DNA of 64,000 bases from Gemmatimonadota bacterium. Lineage in GTDB: Bacteria > Gemmatimonadota > Gemmatimonadetes > Gemmatimonadales > GWC2-71-9. The notes beneath the pieces are model-generated. The model ran no database searches. It was not told the DNA's origin and saw nothing but the letters and a program-made list of their open reading frames with translations. Positions 1 through 11,028 of this stretch are shown piece by piece. Every line of letters begins with the position of its first letter. The stretch's first letter is position 1. The stretch lies in NCBI GenBank assembly GCA_040388535.1, contig JAZKBR010000001.1:420821-484820 (forward strand), given 5' to 3'. The position numbers were made by a program, and so were the translations under genes.

Positions 1-33
1 CACCACCGCCATTCTAGGGACGGCCGATTCGTT

Positions 34-1305
34 CTAAAGCAGCACCGCGTTCCGCCGCGCCGCGCCGCGGTCTTGCTCGAGAGCATTGCGCGCGGCCCGG
101 CCGGCGCGATCGCACTCCATCGGATTTTCGAGCCAGCGGCACCACTGCTCCACCAGCGCAGCGACGGCGTTGTGCCGCGGGAGGCGGACCAGGCCACCGC
201 CGGCAGCCAGCATCGCGGCGTCGCGGCTGCCGCGGTCATTCGGGCCGATGATCACCGGCCGCGACCACGCGGCAGGCTCGAGCACTGAATGAATCCCGCG
301 GTGACCGAAGCCGCCGCCCACGTAGGCCATCGCACCCGCGGCATAGAGCTTCGAGAGCATCCCGACGCGATCGATCACGAGAATCTCCGGTTCGTCACCG
401 GGGGCAAGTGATGCGAGCGGCACTGGCGGGCGAAGCGCGCCCGGAACGAAGGCCGCTTCGATATCGAGCAGATGCGCGAGCGTGGGCTCGTGCGGCACCA
501 GCATCAGCCGGGCATCGGGAAAGCGCGCATGCACGTGACCCATTGCTTCCATCAAAATCTTTTCGTCTTCGGGCCAGGTGCTGCCGGCCACCAGGACATT
601 TTGTATCGGTCCCAGTTCGACCGGAACGGGTTCATTGCTCGCGGCCCACATCACTTCCAGAACAGAATCGATTCGCGGATCACCAGTCACGGTGACCTTT
701 TCGGGATCGCAGCCGAGGGCGATGAGCCGGGCGAGATCGGGCTCGGCGATTGCTCCGACAAAGTGGAGGGCGGCGTACCCCGGCGCGGTCAGCGATTGCG
801 ACGGCCAGCGCAGACGATTGCTGTCTGCCGAGACCGTGCCGGCCACCATCGAGACGCGACACCCCGCCGCAGCGGCCTGGGTCGCGAGTTCGGGCCAGAG
901 ATCGAGCTTGGTGAAGACGAGCAGATTCGGCCGTACAGCGCGCAGCACGCGCTGTACATCATCGGCCCGATCATAGGGCAGATATCCAGCCCACTCGGCG
1001 CCGATCGATGCCGCAAACGACTCGGCCGATGGCGAATAATGAGTGTAGATGATCTGGTCATTCGGGTTCAAGGTGCGATACGCCTCGAGCACCGCGCGCG
1101 CCTGCAATCCTTCACCCACCGATGACGCGTGGAACCAGGCCAGATCGCGGCTCATATCCCGATGCTGACTCGCCCACGCCTCGAGCGCTGCCGGCGTCGC
1201 CAGCCGAGCCGCGTGGGCTGCACGTTGCCGCGCGTCGCGCAATGCCAGCGGCACGAGTGGAACAGCGAAAGACGCGAACGCGCGATAGAGCGGAGAGGTG
1301 GGCAC
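34..1305 (-). CDS. kdtA: 3-deoxy-D-manno-octulosonic acid (Kdo) transferase
   Basis: A 423-residue protein that should transfer Kdo from CMP-Kdo to lipid A precursor at the inner face of the cytoplasmic membrane (LPS inner core). The GT30 signature HASSVGE lies at residues 59-65, with Glu65 the expected catalytic base. The CMP-binding half has the motif GGGF..GIHSVLEPAAW at about 330-347, followed by PVIIGPN. A hydrophobic stretch at residues 6-22 may be the membrane anchor. Length matches the family. It is the last leftward gene and has no visible LPS partner genes in the window. A G-rich tract lies just upstream of the start. Function is recognised from motifs with good confidence; the number of Kdo units added cannot be read from sequence. 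Confidence 0.9.
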   Translation of the reverse strand: MPTSPLYRAFASFAVPLVPLALRDARQRAAHAARLATPAALEAWASQHRDMSRDLAWFHASSVGEGLQARAVLEAYRTLNPNDQIIYTHYSPSAESFAASIGAEWAGYLPYDRADDVQRVLRAVRPNLLVFTKLDLWPELATQAAAAGCRVSMVAGTVSADSNRLRWPSQSLTAPGYAALHFVGAIAEPDLARLIALGCDPEKVTVTGDPRIDSVLEVMWAASNEPVPVELGPIQNVLVAGSTWPEDEKILMEAMGHVHARFPDARLMLVPHEPTLAHLLDIEAAFVPGALRPPVPLASLAPGDEPEILVIDRVGMLSKLYAAGAMAYVGGGFGHRGIHSVLEPAAWSRPVIIGPNDRGSRDAAMLAAGGGLVRLPRHNAVAALVEQWCRWLENPMECDRAGRAARNALEQDRGAARRNAVLL

Positions 1306-1321
1306 GGGGGGAAGGATAGCG

Positions 1322-1345
1322 AATGGGAGGAGGGAGGGGGGAGGT
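1322..1345 (+). repeat. G-rich tract (possible G-quadruplex)
   Basis: Runs of GGG/GGGGGG separated by short A-containing spacers, directly upstream of leftward kdtA, so the G-rich strand is the template strand for that gene. Similar tracts lie upstream of padR (5196-5220), mlaE (15038-15062) and the fasciclin gene (15796-15841). Confidence 0.4.
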
Positions 1346-1364
1346 TAGGAGCCCTCCGGAGATC

Positions 1365-1455
1365 CCGGTGGTGCCGCGCTTGCGCGGCACCGGTCCCTGC
1401 CCCGCGACTGCTCTCGCTCAAGGGGCCCTCTGTGGTACCGCGCTCGCGCGCCACC
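1365..1455. repeat. REP-like palindrome pair (family 1) upstream of RAYT
   Basis: A full copy at 1365-1394 has left arm GGTGGTGCCGCGC and right arm GCGCGGCACCGGT around a 2-4 nt loop. A degenerate copy follows at about 1432-1455 (GTGGTACCGCGC...GCGCGCCACC). Ten copies of the family are visible in the window, and these two sit immediately before the transposase gene that probably recognises them. Confidence 0.8.
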
Positions 1456-1507
1456 CGTTGCGTTCGAAGCCTGCAGTCCTTCTGTCCCCTCGTCAGTCAA
1501 TTCCTCC

Positions 1508-1987
1508 ATGCCCATCGGCCGCCGACTCCCCGACTTCGACTATGCAACACCGGGATGGTACTTCGTCACGTGCGTTACCGAGGGGCGACGACAGTTGCTT
1601 GGCGAACTTGAAAAGGACGGCGTAGTGCTCAGTCGGATCGGCCGAGTCGTGGCGGATGAGTGGGAATCAACTCTCCGTGCCCGCTTCTGGATCAGCTGCA
1701 CCGCGTCGGTGGTCATGCCGGATCACTTCCACGCGCTCATTGGGTGGAACGACGTCCCGACAAATCGCTGTGGGACCCTCGGTGGGCTGATGGCTCATTT
1801 CAAAGGCAACTCAATTCGCCGCTTGCGCCGGGAGCGGTTGGTGGCGCCTTGGGAAACCATCTGGCACCGCCGGTATTGGGATCAGGTCATTCGAGGGCGT
1901 CGTCAACTCGAAGCGACCGCGCGGTATATCGAGAATAATCCGGCTCAAGCGTGGCTTCGTCGATCGCAGAGACCCGTGCCGCGCTAG
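1508..1987 (+). CDS. REP-associated tyrosine transposase (RAYT, TnpA-REP family)
   Basis: A 159-residue Y1-type HUH transposase. The motif VVMPDHFHALIGW carries the metal-binding His-x-His at residues 73 and 75. The likely nucleophilic tyrosine is Tyr140 in ARYIENNP, and HRRYWD (120-125) is also typical of RAYTs. RAYTs are domesticated IS200/IS605 relatives that cut single-stranded REP hairpins. Here the gene is bracketed by REP-like palindromes at 1365-1455 and 1973-2073, and its last codons and TAG stop lie inside the 1973 copy. There is no second ORF or IS-type end, so it reads as a single-copy REP-handling enzyme, not a self-mobile IS. Family assignment is firm; activity on these repeats is inferred. 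Confidence 0.9.
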   Translation: MPIGRRLPDFDYATPGWYFVTCVTEGRRQLLGELEKDGVVLSRIGRVVADEWESTLRARFWISCTASVVMPDHFHALIGWNDVPTNRCGTLGGLMAHFKGNSIRRLRRERLVAPWETIWHRRYWDQVIRGRRQLEATARYIENNPAQAWLRRSQRPVPR

Positions 1988-2073
1988 CGCGGCACCACCG
2001 ACGGGGTTCGGCGCGGGCGATCGGGGCCTTGGCGCGGCGCGACGACCGGTGCCGCGCGAGCGCGGCACCACCG
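1973..2073. repeat. REP-like palindrome pair (family 1) at the RAYT 3' end
   Basis: Two copies at 1973-2000 and 2045-2073, both in the orientation CCGGTGCCGCGC...GCGCGGCACCACCG and opposite to the copy at 1365. The loop of the first copy contains the TAG stop codon of the transposase. They also separate the transposase from the convergent permease gene. Confidence 0.85.
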
Positions 2074-2090
2074 ACGGGACGCTCGCGCGG

Positions 2091-4808
2091 TTACCCCTCC
2101 CTGAGCGCCACCGTCGGGTCGGTCGCGGCGGCACGCCGGGCCGGGAGCCAGGCGGCGAGCGTCGTCACCGACAACAACAGCACCGCCGCCGCGAGGTACG
2201 CCACCGGGTCGGTCGCACCGACGCCCACCAGGATCGCGCGCGTCAGTTGCGCGACACCGAGCGACGCAATCACGCCAATCAGCATCCCGACGCCGGTGAG
2301 CATCAGCCCCTCGCGCATCACGCCGCGCACCACATCGCCCGGGCGCGCGCCGATCGCGATCCGGATACCGATCTCGCGCGTCCGCTCGGCGACACCGAAC
2401 GCCACCACGCCGTAGAGTCCGACCACGGCCTGGATCAGCCCCAGCAAGCCGATCGCGACGGCGACGATGGCGGCAATCTTCGGAAAGAGGAAGGCGAGGC
2501 CGCCCTCCAGGTGCACCTGCATCGTACGCACATCGCCGACCGGCATATCGGGATCGAGCTCGTGGACCAGGCGCCGGATCGCGAGCATCGCGGCGGTCTC
2601 GTTGCCCGGGGCAAGCAGTTCGAGTGTCATCTGCGAGCGGTAGCGCTGCGCCATCGGCATGTAGAAGTACGGCTTCGGCGATTCGTTCACGAAGGTGTAT
2701 CGCCCGCTGCCCACCACCCCGACCACCGTGAACCACGCGCCGTCCTTCTCGAGACGGAACCGTCGGCCGAGGGCCGACGCCCCAGGCCAGTACTGCTTCG
2801 CCATCTGGGCATTGATCACGACCACCCGGTCAGCGCTGCTGTCATCACGGACAACGAAGTCGCGTCCTTCGAGGAGGCGGTAACCCAGCGTCGCGAAATA
2901 GTCCGGCGACACAACGTTGTAGCCGACACCAATCCGGTTGTCGGGAACCCCGATGTCGTGATCGAGATAGAGATCGTGCGAACTGTTGTTGTAACCGAGC
3001 GGGATATCTCGACTCAACGACGCCGACTTCACGCCGGGCAGGGCCCGCGCCTGGGCCAGCAAGTCGCGATAGAAGCGCTCGGTGCGGGGGCGGTCGTAGC
3101 GCAGGATCTCGGGATCGCTGGTCCCCATCACGACGCCAGCCGGACGGAAACCGAGGTCGAGCGTGGTGGCCGCCTGCACGGAGCGCGCAAAGAGCGCGGC
3201 ACACACCAGCAGCACGAAGGACACCGCGACCTGCGCCCCCACCAGCAGGGTGCGCGCGACCCTTCGCTTCTTCCCACCGCTGCCACCGCGTCCACCATCC
3301 TTGAGTGTTTCCTGCAAAGGCAACCGCGCAGCATGAAGCGCCGGCGCGATGCTGGTCAGCAGCGCGGCGATCACCGCAATGCCAAGTGCCACGGGGAGTA
3401 GCCCCCACGTCGGCTCGACCGAGAAGCGCACCGGGAAATCGGTCTCCATCCGGATGCTGCTGAACGACCGCAACATCAGCCAGGTCAGCGGCGCCGCGAA
3501 CACCAGGGCGAGCAGGGCCAGCACCATCGATTCAGTAACCACCAGTCGGACCATTCGCCCCGTCGTCGCACCGAGCGCACGACGCACCGCGATCTCACCG
3601 CGGCGGGCGGAGGCACGAGCCAGGAACAACCCGGCGACATTGGTACAACCGATCAGCAGCACCAGTCCGGTGAGCACCAGGAAGATCGCCGCCGCCCAGG
3701 GAATGATGCCGGACACGGCGATATCCGGCCGGGTGCGCGTCTCCCATTCAATCATCAACCGATGGCCCGGCGAGAGGTTGGCGTGCTCCTGCCGCTCCTG
3801 GGCGCTCAGCGTGACCAAGGCCGCGCGCGCGGCCGCGAGCGTGACGCCGGGTTTCAGCGTCGCCGCGACGCGTCCGTGCGAGTCGGCGGGAATGTTGCCG
3901 TCGCCACCGGTCAGCGCGAACTCGGTCGTGAACGGCAGGAAGCCCGAAGCGTGCAGCAGCGACTGTCGCATCCCGGCGTATCCGGGAGCCGCCACGCCGA
4001 TCACCTGGAACGGCACACCGTTGAATTGCACCTGCTTCCCGATCACATCGCTGGCACCCGCAAACCGCGACAGCCAGAACGCGTGAGTCAGCACGACGAC
4101 GCGAGCGCGCTCCGTCTCCTCCTGCTCGGTGTAGCCGCGACCAAGGAAGAGCGGCACGCCGAAGGCGCGGAAGTAGTTGCCGCTGGTAGTCTCGAACAGA
4201 TTCACCGTCGGCTCGGCACTGCCGACCCGGAGACTCAGCATCGTGTTGTCGAAATAGACCGCGTCATCGAAGAGATCAGTGCGGCTCTTGATGTCGCGAT
4301 AGTTGCTGTACCAGACGGAAGATGGCGTGGTGTTCGCGGCGCTCTGCTCGGCGACGACGACGAGCCGCTTCCCTTCCCTGAGCGGCAACGGTCGGAAGAG
4401 ATAGCCATCGACCAGCGCCCACACGGCGAGCGTGGCCGCGATGCCGAGGGCGAGGGCGAACGCCGCCGTGAGGGCAAACGCGGGGCGATGCCAGAGCGAG
4501 CGCACCGCGAGGCGGAGGTCCTGCCGGAAGTCGATCATCTGTTCCATCCTGGTGACGGCGCGCTCGCGTCGAGAGGCGAGCTGGGTGCATTCGTGGCTGA
4601 TCTGGCGGACGCTGCCGAAGCGTTCGGTGGCCGCGCGGTGTGCCGCGTCGGGCGTGAGCCCGCGGGCGCGATAGTCGGCCTCGCGCATTTCGAGATGGAA
4701 AGCGAGTTCGGCGTCGACGTCGGCGCCGCTGTCGCGCCGGAAGAGCGAGCGCAAGCGACGCCACGCCGCACCGCCAGCGCCGCGCAGCTCTTCGCGCTCA
4801 GGCGACAT
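2091..4808 (-). CDS. ADOP-type FtsX/MacB-like permease
   Basis: A 905-residue ABC-type permease of the duplicated kind. It has an N-terminal permease-prefix region (ELAFHLEMREADYRARG), a transmembrane segment near residue 100, a MacB-like periplasmic core, and two FtsX permease halves (VLLIGCTNVAGLFLARASAR and a C-terminal block ending ATDPTVALREG). No ATPase gene is adjacent, which is usual for ADOP orphans. The ATG at 4808 is chosen because it overlaps the padR stop by 11 bp and begins the conserved prefix domain; the longer frame from 4931 runs through padR in another register. Substrate unknown. It probably forms a translationally coupled operon with the PadR regulator. Confidence 0.88.
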   Translation of the reverse strand: MSPEREELRGAGGAAWRRLRSLFRRDSGADVDAELAFHLEMREADYRARGLTPDAAHRAATERFGSVRQISHECTQLASRRERAVTRMEQMIDFRQDLRLAVRSLWHRPAFALTAAFALALGIAATLAVWALVDGYLFRPLPLREGKRLVVVAEQSAANTTPSSVWYSNYRDIKSRTDLFDDAVYFDNTMLSLRVGSAEPTVNLFETTSGNYFRAFGVPLFLGRGYTEQEETERARVVVLTHAFWLSRFAGASDVIGKQVQFNGVPFQVIGVAAPGYAGMRQSLLHASGFLPFTTEFALTGGDGNIPADSHGRVAATLKPGVTLAAARAALVTLSAQERQEHANLSPGHRLMIEWETRTRPDIAVSGIIPWAAAIFLVLTGLVLLIGCTNVAGLFLARASARRGEIAVRRALGATTGRMVRLVVTESMVLALLALVFAAPLTWLMLRSFSSIRMETDFPVRFSVEPTWGLLPVALGIAVIAALLTSIAPALHAARLPLQETLKDGGRGGSGGKKRRVARTLLVGAQVAVSFVLLVCAALFARSVQAATTLDLGFRPAGVVMGTSDPEILRYDRPRTERFYRDLLAQARALPGVKSASLSRDIPLGYNNSSHDLYLDHDIGVPDNRIGVGYNVVSPDYFATLGYRLLEGRDFVVRDDSSADRVVVINAQMAKQYWPGASALGRRFRLEKDGAWFTVVGVVGSGRYTFVNESPKPYFYMPMAQRYRSQMTLELLAPGNETAAMLAIRRLVHELDPDMPVGDVRTMQVHLEGGLAFLFPKIAAIVAVAIGLLGLIQAVVGLYGVVAFGVAERTREIGIRIAIGARPGDVVRGVMREGLMLTGVGMLIGVIASLGVAQLTRAILVGVGATDPVAYLAAAVLLLSVTTLAAWLPARRAAATDPTVALREG

Positions 4809-5139
4809 CGGGCGTCGCCTCGAATGCCTTGAAGATCGCCCGCGCAAACATGGTGAAGTTGTGGGTCTCGGCCTTGAGCTGGGTGCGGCCCGCGCGGGTG
4901 AGCTTGTAGAAGCGAGCCTTCCGGCCGGCATCGGAGACGCCCCATTCGCTCTCGACCCAGCCGCGACGCTCGAGACGATAGAGCGCCGGGTAGAGCGACC
5001 CTTCCTCGATCCGAAGCGCGTCGTCGGTCACGCTCTCGATCCAGCGGGCCACGCCATAGCCGTGAGTAGGGCCCCAGGTCAGGGCCTTGAGGACCAGCGC
5101 GTCGAGCGCGCCGCGAAGGAGGGTGACGGTATCGGCCAC
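4798..5139 (-). CDS. PadR-family transcriptional regulator
   Basis: A 113-residue winged-helix protein. It has the PadR hallmark LDALVLKALTWGPTHGYGVA followed by IEEGSLYPALYRLERRGWV (recognition helix and wing) and a basic YKLTRAGRTQL segment. GTG start. It precedes and overlaps the ADOP permease gene, an arrangement repeated at 41.2 kb with a paralogous pair. PadR proteins usually repress their own operon until a ligand binds. An inverted repeat at 5149-5163, 10-24 bp upstream of the start, is the natural operator candidate. Identity is clear; ligand and target are not. Confidence 0.9.
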   Translation of the reverse strand: MADTVTLLRGALDALVLKALTWGPTHGYGVARWIESVTDDALRIEEGSLYPALYRLERRGWVESEWGVSDAGRKARFYKLTRAGRTQLKAETHNFTMFARAIFKAFEATPDVA

Positions 5140-5148
5140 GGGGCTTCC

Positions 5149-5163
5149 CTTAGAGAGTCTAGG
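5149..5163. promoter_or_regulatory. Candidate PadR operator
   Basis: CTTAGA-N3-TCTAGG, an imperfect inverted repeat just upstream of the padR GTG. A related palindrome, TAAGA-C-TCTTA, lies upstream of the second padR at 41131-41141. On the coding strands both contain AGACTCT. Confidence 0.4.
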
Positions 5164-5195
5164 GGAGAGTACGGGGAGGCGATACCTAGGGTTTC

Positions 5196-5220
5196 AGGGG
5201 GAGACGGGGAGGCGGGGGAG
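5196..5220 (+). repeat. G-rich tract (possible G-quadruplex)
   Basis: GGGGG, GGGG and GGGGG runs separated by 3-5 nt, between padR and the repeat pair. G-rich on the strand that is template for padR. Confidence 0.4.
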
Positions 5221-5225
5221 AATGA

Positions 5226-5360
5226 CGGTGGTGCCGCGCTCGCGCGGCACCGGTCTTCGCCTTCAACCAGACACGGCCTCAAGCGAGGCGGTAGTTCGTC
5301 AGTTCAAGGGGAACTTGGTGCAAATCGGAAACCGGTGCCGCCCAAGGGCGGCACCACCGG
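5226..5360. repeat. Inverted pair of REP-like palindromes (family 1)
   Basis: Forward copy at 5226-5254 and reverse copy at 5331-5360, head to head about 76 bp apart. The second copy has compensating arm changes (GCCGCCC/GGGCGGC), which keeps the hairpin. The arrangement resembles enterobacterial BIMEs and the pair at 8365-8464. It fills most of the 5140-5399 gap; no gene is seen there. Confidence 0.85.
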
Positions 5361-5399
5361 AAATTACGCGTCAGGACCGTTCGCGCGGCGCGAGCTAGC

Positions 5400-6038
5400 T
5401 CAGGGCTGAAACCCCACCCCGAACGAGAGAATCGACGGCTTCACCCCGCTGTACGACATCCGGTCATAGGCGGCGCGGATCGAGATTCCGCTCAGCAGCG
5501 TCAGATCGATCCCGCCGCTGATGCCGAAATGCGAATCGGTGCCGGTCGTGATGTTGCAGCAATCGATGTTCGGGTGTCGCAGGATGTCGATCCGCGGCGC
5601 GACCCATGGCTTGATCGAAATCCCCGGGGACGGAATCGTCGCGGCAATGCCGAGCGAGATCGGAACATGGGTGTACTTGTAGTCCCCGATAGACCAGTGC
5701 GACACTCCGGCCTGCACCATCACCCGGAGCGGAATCAGCGGGCCGCCGAAGATGCGCAGCGAGCCGCTCACGCCAGGTGCCCACACGCCGTCGCCCACTT
5801 TGGGATTGTAGCGCGCGATGGTGCCGGTGACACCGAAGAAGCCGAGACCGACCGACGCACTCGCGCCGACGGTGGTGGCCTTGCCGGCATCGGCGTTCGA
5901 GAAGCCGGCGTCGACAGCGAGGTTGATGCCGGTCGGCACGCCGTTATTCACGACGGGAAGGCCGAGCGACTGGGCGGCGGCTGGGGCGGAAACGAGCGCG
6001 CCCCCGAGCAGCGAGAGCACGAGGGCGCGAGAAAACAT
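5400..6038 (-). CDS. Secreted protein, probable outer-membrane beta-barrel
   Basis: 212 residues with a clear signal peptide (MFSRALVLSLLGGALVSAPAAAQ, split after AAAQ). The mature part is glycine- and aromatic-rich with alternating hydrophobic strands, such as GVTGTIARYNPKVGDG and GISIRAAYDRMSY, and ends in an aromatic-containing strand (SFGVGFQP), as outer-membrane barrels do. The ATG has a good AGGAG site 8 nt upstream. It lies 16 bp after another barrel-like gene, downstream of the atp genes, so it may be co-transcribed with them. No named family recognised; barrel prediction is inference from composition and pattern. Confidence 0.65.
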   Translation of the reverse strand: MFSRALVLSLLGGALVSAPAAAQSLGLPVVNNGVPTGINLAVDAGFSNADAGKATTVGASASVGLGFFGVTGTIARYNPKVGDGVWAPGVSGSLRIFGGPLIPLRVMVQAGVSHWSIGDYKYTHVPISLGIAATIPSPGISIKPWVAPRIDILRHPNIDCCNITTGTDSHFGISGGIDLTLLSGISIRAAYDRMSYSGVKPSILSFGVGFQP

Positions 6039-6054
6039 TTACGACTCCTGAGGT

Positions 6055-6666
6055 CTAGCGGAGGAAGGCGACCGTAAAGCCGATGCCGTCACGATCACCG
6101 AGCGCCGCACTGAAGCGGAGGTCGAGTCGTGGATTGATCCGGGCATCAACGCCGAAGCCAAGCGAGAAATCGGTCCCGCTGCCGTCACCGAAGATCGGCG
6201 TCAGCACCGGATGCACATACGGCACCAGCGACACGTTCGACCCTTCGAGCAGCACACGGCGTCCCATCGAGAAGCCGATCGGGAGATAGCCGACGGTGAA
6301 GCCATCGCCGCTCTGAATTCCGAGGCCGAGCGTGAACGATCCATCGAGCGGGAACGATTCGTTGTGATCGAGCACCCGGGCACGGAGATCGGCGCCGAGC
6401 AGGATGTCGGTGCCGTTGCGCCCCGAGCGATCGGTGAAGCCGCCCCGGAAGCCGAGGTCGATCTTCTTCGAGAACGAGGTGCGGTACGACCCTTCGAGGG
6501 CGAAGCCATCGCCCGGATCGGAAAGCGAGAGGCCGATCTCGCTCTTGGCGAAGGCGCGGTACGGCGCGGCGTAGATCGGCGTCCCGGTGGACTGGGCGGC
6601 GACGGAGGCCAGCGGGGCCACGGCCAGCACGGCAAATGCCGCTGCTGCGAAACGATTCTTACGCAT
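6055..6666 (-). CDS. Secreted protein, probable outer-membrane beta-barrel
   Basis: 203 residues. The chosen ATG at 6666 starts a standard signal peptide (MRKNRFAAAAFAVLAVAPLA, then SVAAQ) behind a GGGAG ribosome-binding site; the longer frame to 6762 lies inside atpC. The mature protein consists of paired amphipathic strands (LGFRGGFTDRSG, FTLGLGIQSGDGF, DARINPRLDLRFSAALGDRD) and ends in a terminal Phe-Leu-Arg strand. The start overlaps the atpC stop by 8 bp, so it should be translated from the ATP synthase message. Why a barrel protein is coupled to F1 genes is unclear. Function unknown. Confidence 0.65.
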   Translation of the reverse strand: MRKNRFAAAAFAVLAVAPLASVAAQSTGTPIYAAPYRAFAKSEIGLSLSDPGDGFALEGSYRTSFSKKIDLGFRGGFTDRSGRNGTDILLGADLRARVLDHNESFPLDGSFTLGLGIQSGDGFTVGYLPIGFSMGRRVLLEGSNVSLVPYVHPVLTPIFGDGSGTDFSLGFGVDARINPRLDLRFSAALGDRDGIGFTVAFLR

Positions 6667-6915
6667 CAGATACTCCCTGCACATGTTCGGCCAGAATGCG
6701 GACACTGTTCTGGACGACTTGCAGGAAGCCGCCTTGCACATGGAAGCGACGCACGCCGCCACCGGCCCGCACCTTGAGCTCGCCCGTGCCGAGCACCGTC
6801 ATCAACGGCGCGTGATTCGCCAGGATGCCCAGTTCACCGTCGAACGCCGGCGCAATGACGGAATCCGCCTCGCCGTCGAAGACAGCGGCTTCGGGAGAGA
6901 TGACCGTGACGCGCA

Positions 6916-6916
<1 letters not shown>
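6659..6916 (-). CDS. atpC: F1F0 ATP synthase epsilon subunit, short form
   Basis: 85 residues, covering only the N-terminal beta-sandwich domain (VISPEAAVFDGEADSVIAP, then GELGILANHAPLMTVLGTGEL). The usual bacterial epsilon is about 130-140 residues with a C-terminal two-helix domain that can inhibit hydrolysis; that domain is absent here. The ATG overlaps the TGA of atpD by one base (TGATG), and the upstream in-frame TTG is less likely. The stop overlaps the next gene. Short epsilons of this kind are known, for example in green sulfur bacteria, so this is probably the natural form and not a truncation. Confidence 0.88.
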
Positions 6917-8464
<1,548 letters not shown>

Positions 8465-8473
8465 GGTCGCCGC

Positions 8474-9364
8474 CTACAGGGCGGCGGCCCCGCCAACGAG
8501 CTCCGCGATCTCCTGCGTGATCTGCGCCTGCCGCTGACGGTTGTACGTCCGCTTGAGCTTGTCGATCAGATCACCGGCGTTGTCGGTCGCGTTCTTCATT
8601 GCCGTCCGGCGCGCGGCCTGCTCGGCCGCCACCGTCTCCACCAGGCCGCGATAGACCATGTTGCGGACGTAGAGCGGCAGCACCTGCTCCAGCAGCGTCG
8701 CCGGATCAGGAGACAGGATGTAATCGGGGCGATACCCCTTCTTCCCCTCTTCCACCTTGTTCGCCGGTGGCTCGATCGGAAGAATGCGCACCGTGGTCGG
8801 TGGCGTGGTCAGCACGCTGATGAACTGCGACTGGATCAGCTCCACCACACCGAGATTCCCTTCGGCGTACTCGACCATCAGATCTTCGACCAGAGACGAC
8901 GCGTGATCGGCCGTCGGGCGATCGCCGATGTCAGGGCGTTCGCTGCGGAACTTGCGACCGATGTAGCGGAAGAAGCCGACGCCCTTCTTGCCGACGCCGA
9001 CGAGCTCGACCTGATAGCCCTCGCCCTCGAGCGCCTCGATCCGGCGGCGCGCCTCCTTGATCAGGTTGGCGTTGAAGCCACCCGCAAGGCCGCGATTCGA
9101 AGTGAGCAGGATGATGACCGCGCGCGCGGGACCACCCTTGCTCGGCGGCAACGGCCGACGCAGCAGCGGGAACTGGTCGGCGAGATCGGGCGTCACCAGG
9201 TCGGCGATGACCTGCTGCAACGCCTGCGCGTACGGGCGCGCTGCCACCACGCGATCCTGCGCGCGCTTGAGCTTGGAAGTGGCGACCAGCTCCATCGTCC
9301 GCGTGATCTTGCGCGTGTTGGTGACGGAGCGGATGCGCCCCTTGAGCGCACGATTCGTTGCCAT
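8474..9364 (-). CDS. atpG: F1F0 ATP synthase gamma subunit
   Basis: 296 residues. The N-terminal helix is diagnostic (LKGRIRSVTNTRKITRTMELVATSKLKRAQ, residues 8-37). The C-terminal helix, RRTAMKNATDNAGDLIDKL followed by YNRQRQAQITQEIAELVGGA, is equally typical. Together they form the rotary coiled coil that drives the beta subunits. It starts 1 bp after the atpA stop, so the two are coupled. There is a 30-residue insertion around 190-225 (PPTTVRILPIEPPANKVEEG) within the usual variable middle domain. Confidence 0.95.
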   Translation of the reverse strand: MATNRALKGRIRSVTNTRKITRTMELVATSKLKRAQDRVVAARPYAQALQQVIADLVTPDLADQFPLLRRPLPPSKGGPARAVIILLTSNRGLAGGFNANLIKEARRRIEALEGEGYQVELVGVGKKGVGFFRYIGRKFRSERPDIGDRPTADHASSLVEDLMVEYAEGNLGVVELIQSQFISVLTTPPTTVRILPIEPPANKVEEGKKGYRPDYILSPDPATLLEQVLPLYVRNMVYRGLVETVAAEQAARRTAMKNATDNAGDLIDKLKRTYNRQRQAQITQEIAELVGGAAAL

Positions 9365-9365
9365 C

Positions 9366-10943
<1,578 letters not shown>

Positions 10944-10985
10944 GGTACTCGGTCGGAAGAGGGGTGAATCAGGTTCCTGTACAGC

Positions 10986-11003
10986 TTGTGAAAATAGTCA
11001 CAA
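10986..11003. promoter_or_regulatory. CRP/FNR-type palindrome upstream of atpA
   Basis: TTGTGA-AAATAG-TCACAA, a perfect 6+6 bp inverted repeat that contains the TGTGA-N6-TCACA consensus of CRP-family regulators. It lies 43-60 bp upstream of the atpA start in the only gap before the F1 operon. No CRP gene is in the window, so the regulator is unknown. Confidence 0.5.
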
Positions 11004-11028
11004 AGCCACAGTCCATACAAGCCGCAGG

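Noticed and set aside
2049-3401. 450-codon plus-strand ORF opposite the first ADOP permease
   Set aside because: Composition is Arg/His/Glu-rich as expected from antisense reading of a GC-rich permease gene; it starts in a REP palindrome.
4809-4931. Extended N-terminus of the first ADOP permease
   Set aside because: The extra 41 residues are Arg/Ser/Pro-rich and lie in another frame within padR; the ATG at 4808 begins the conserved prefix domain.
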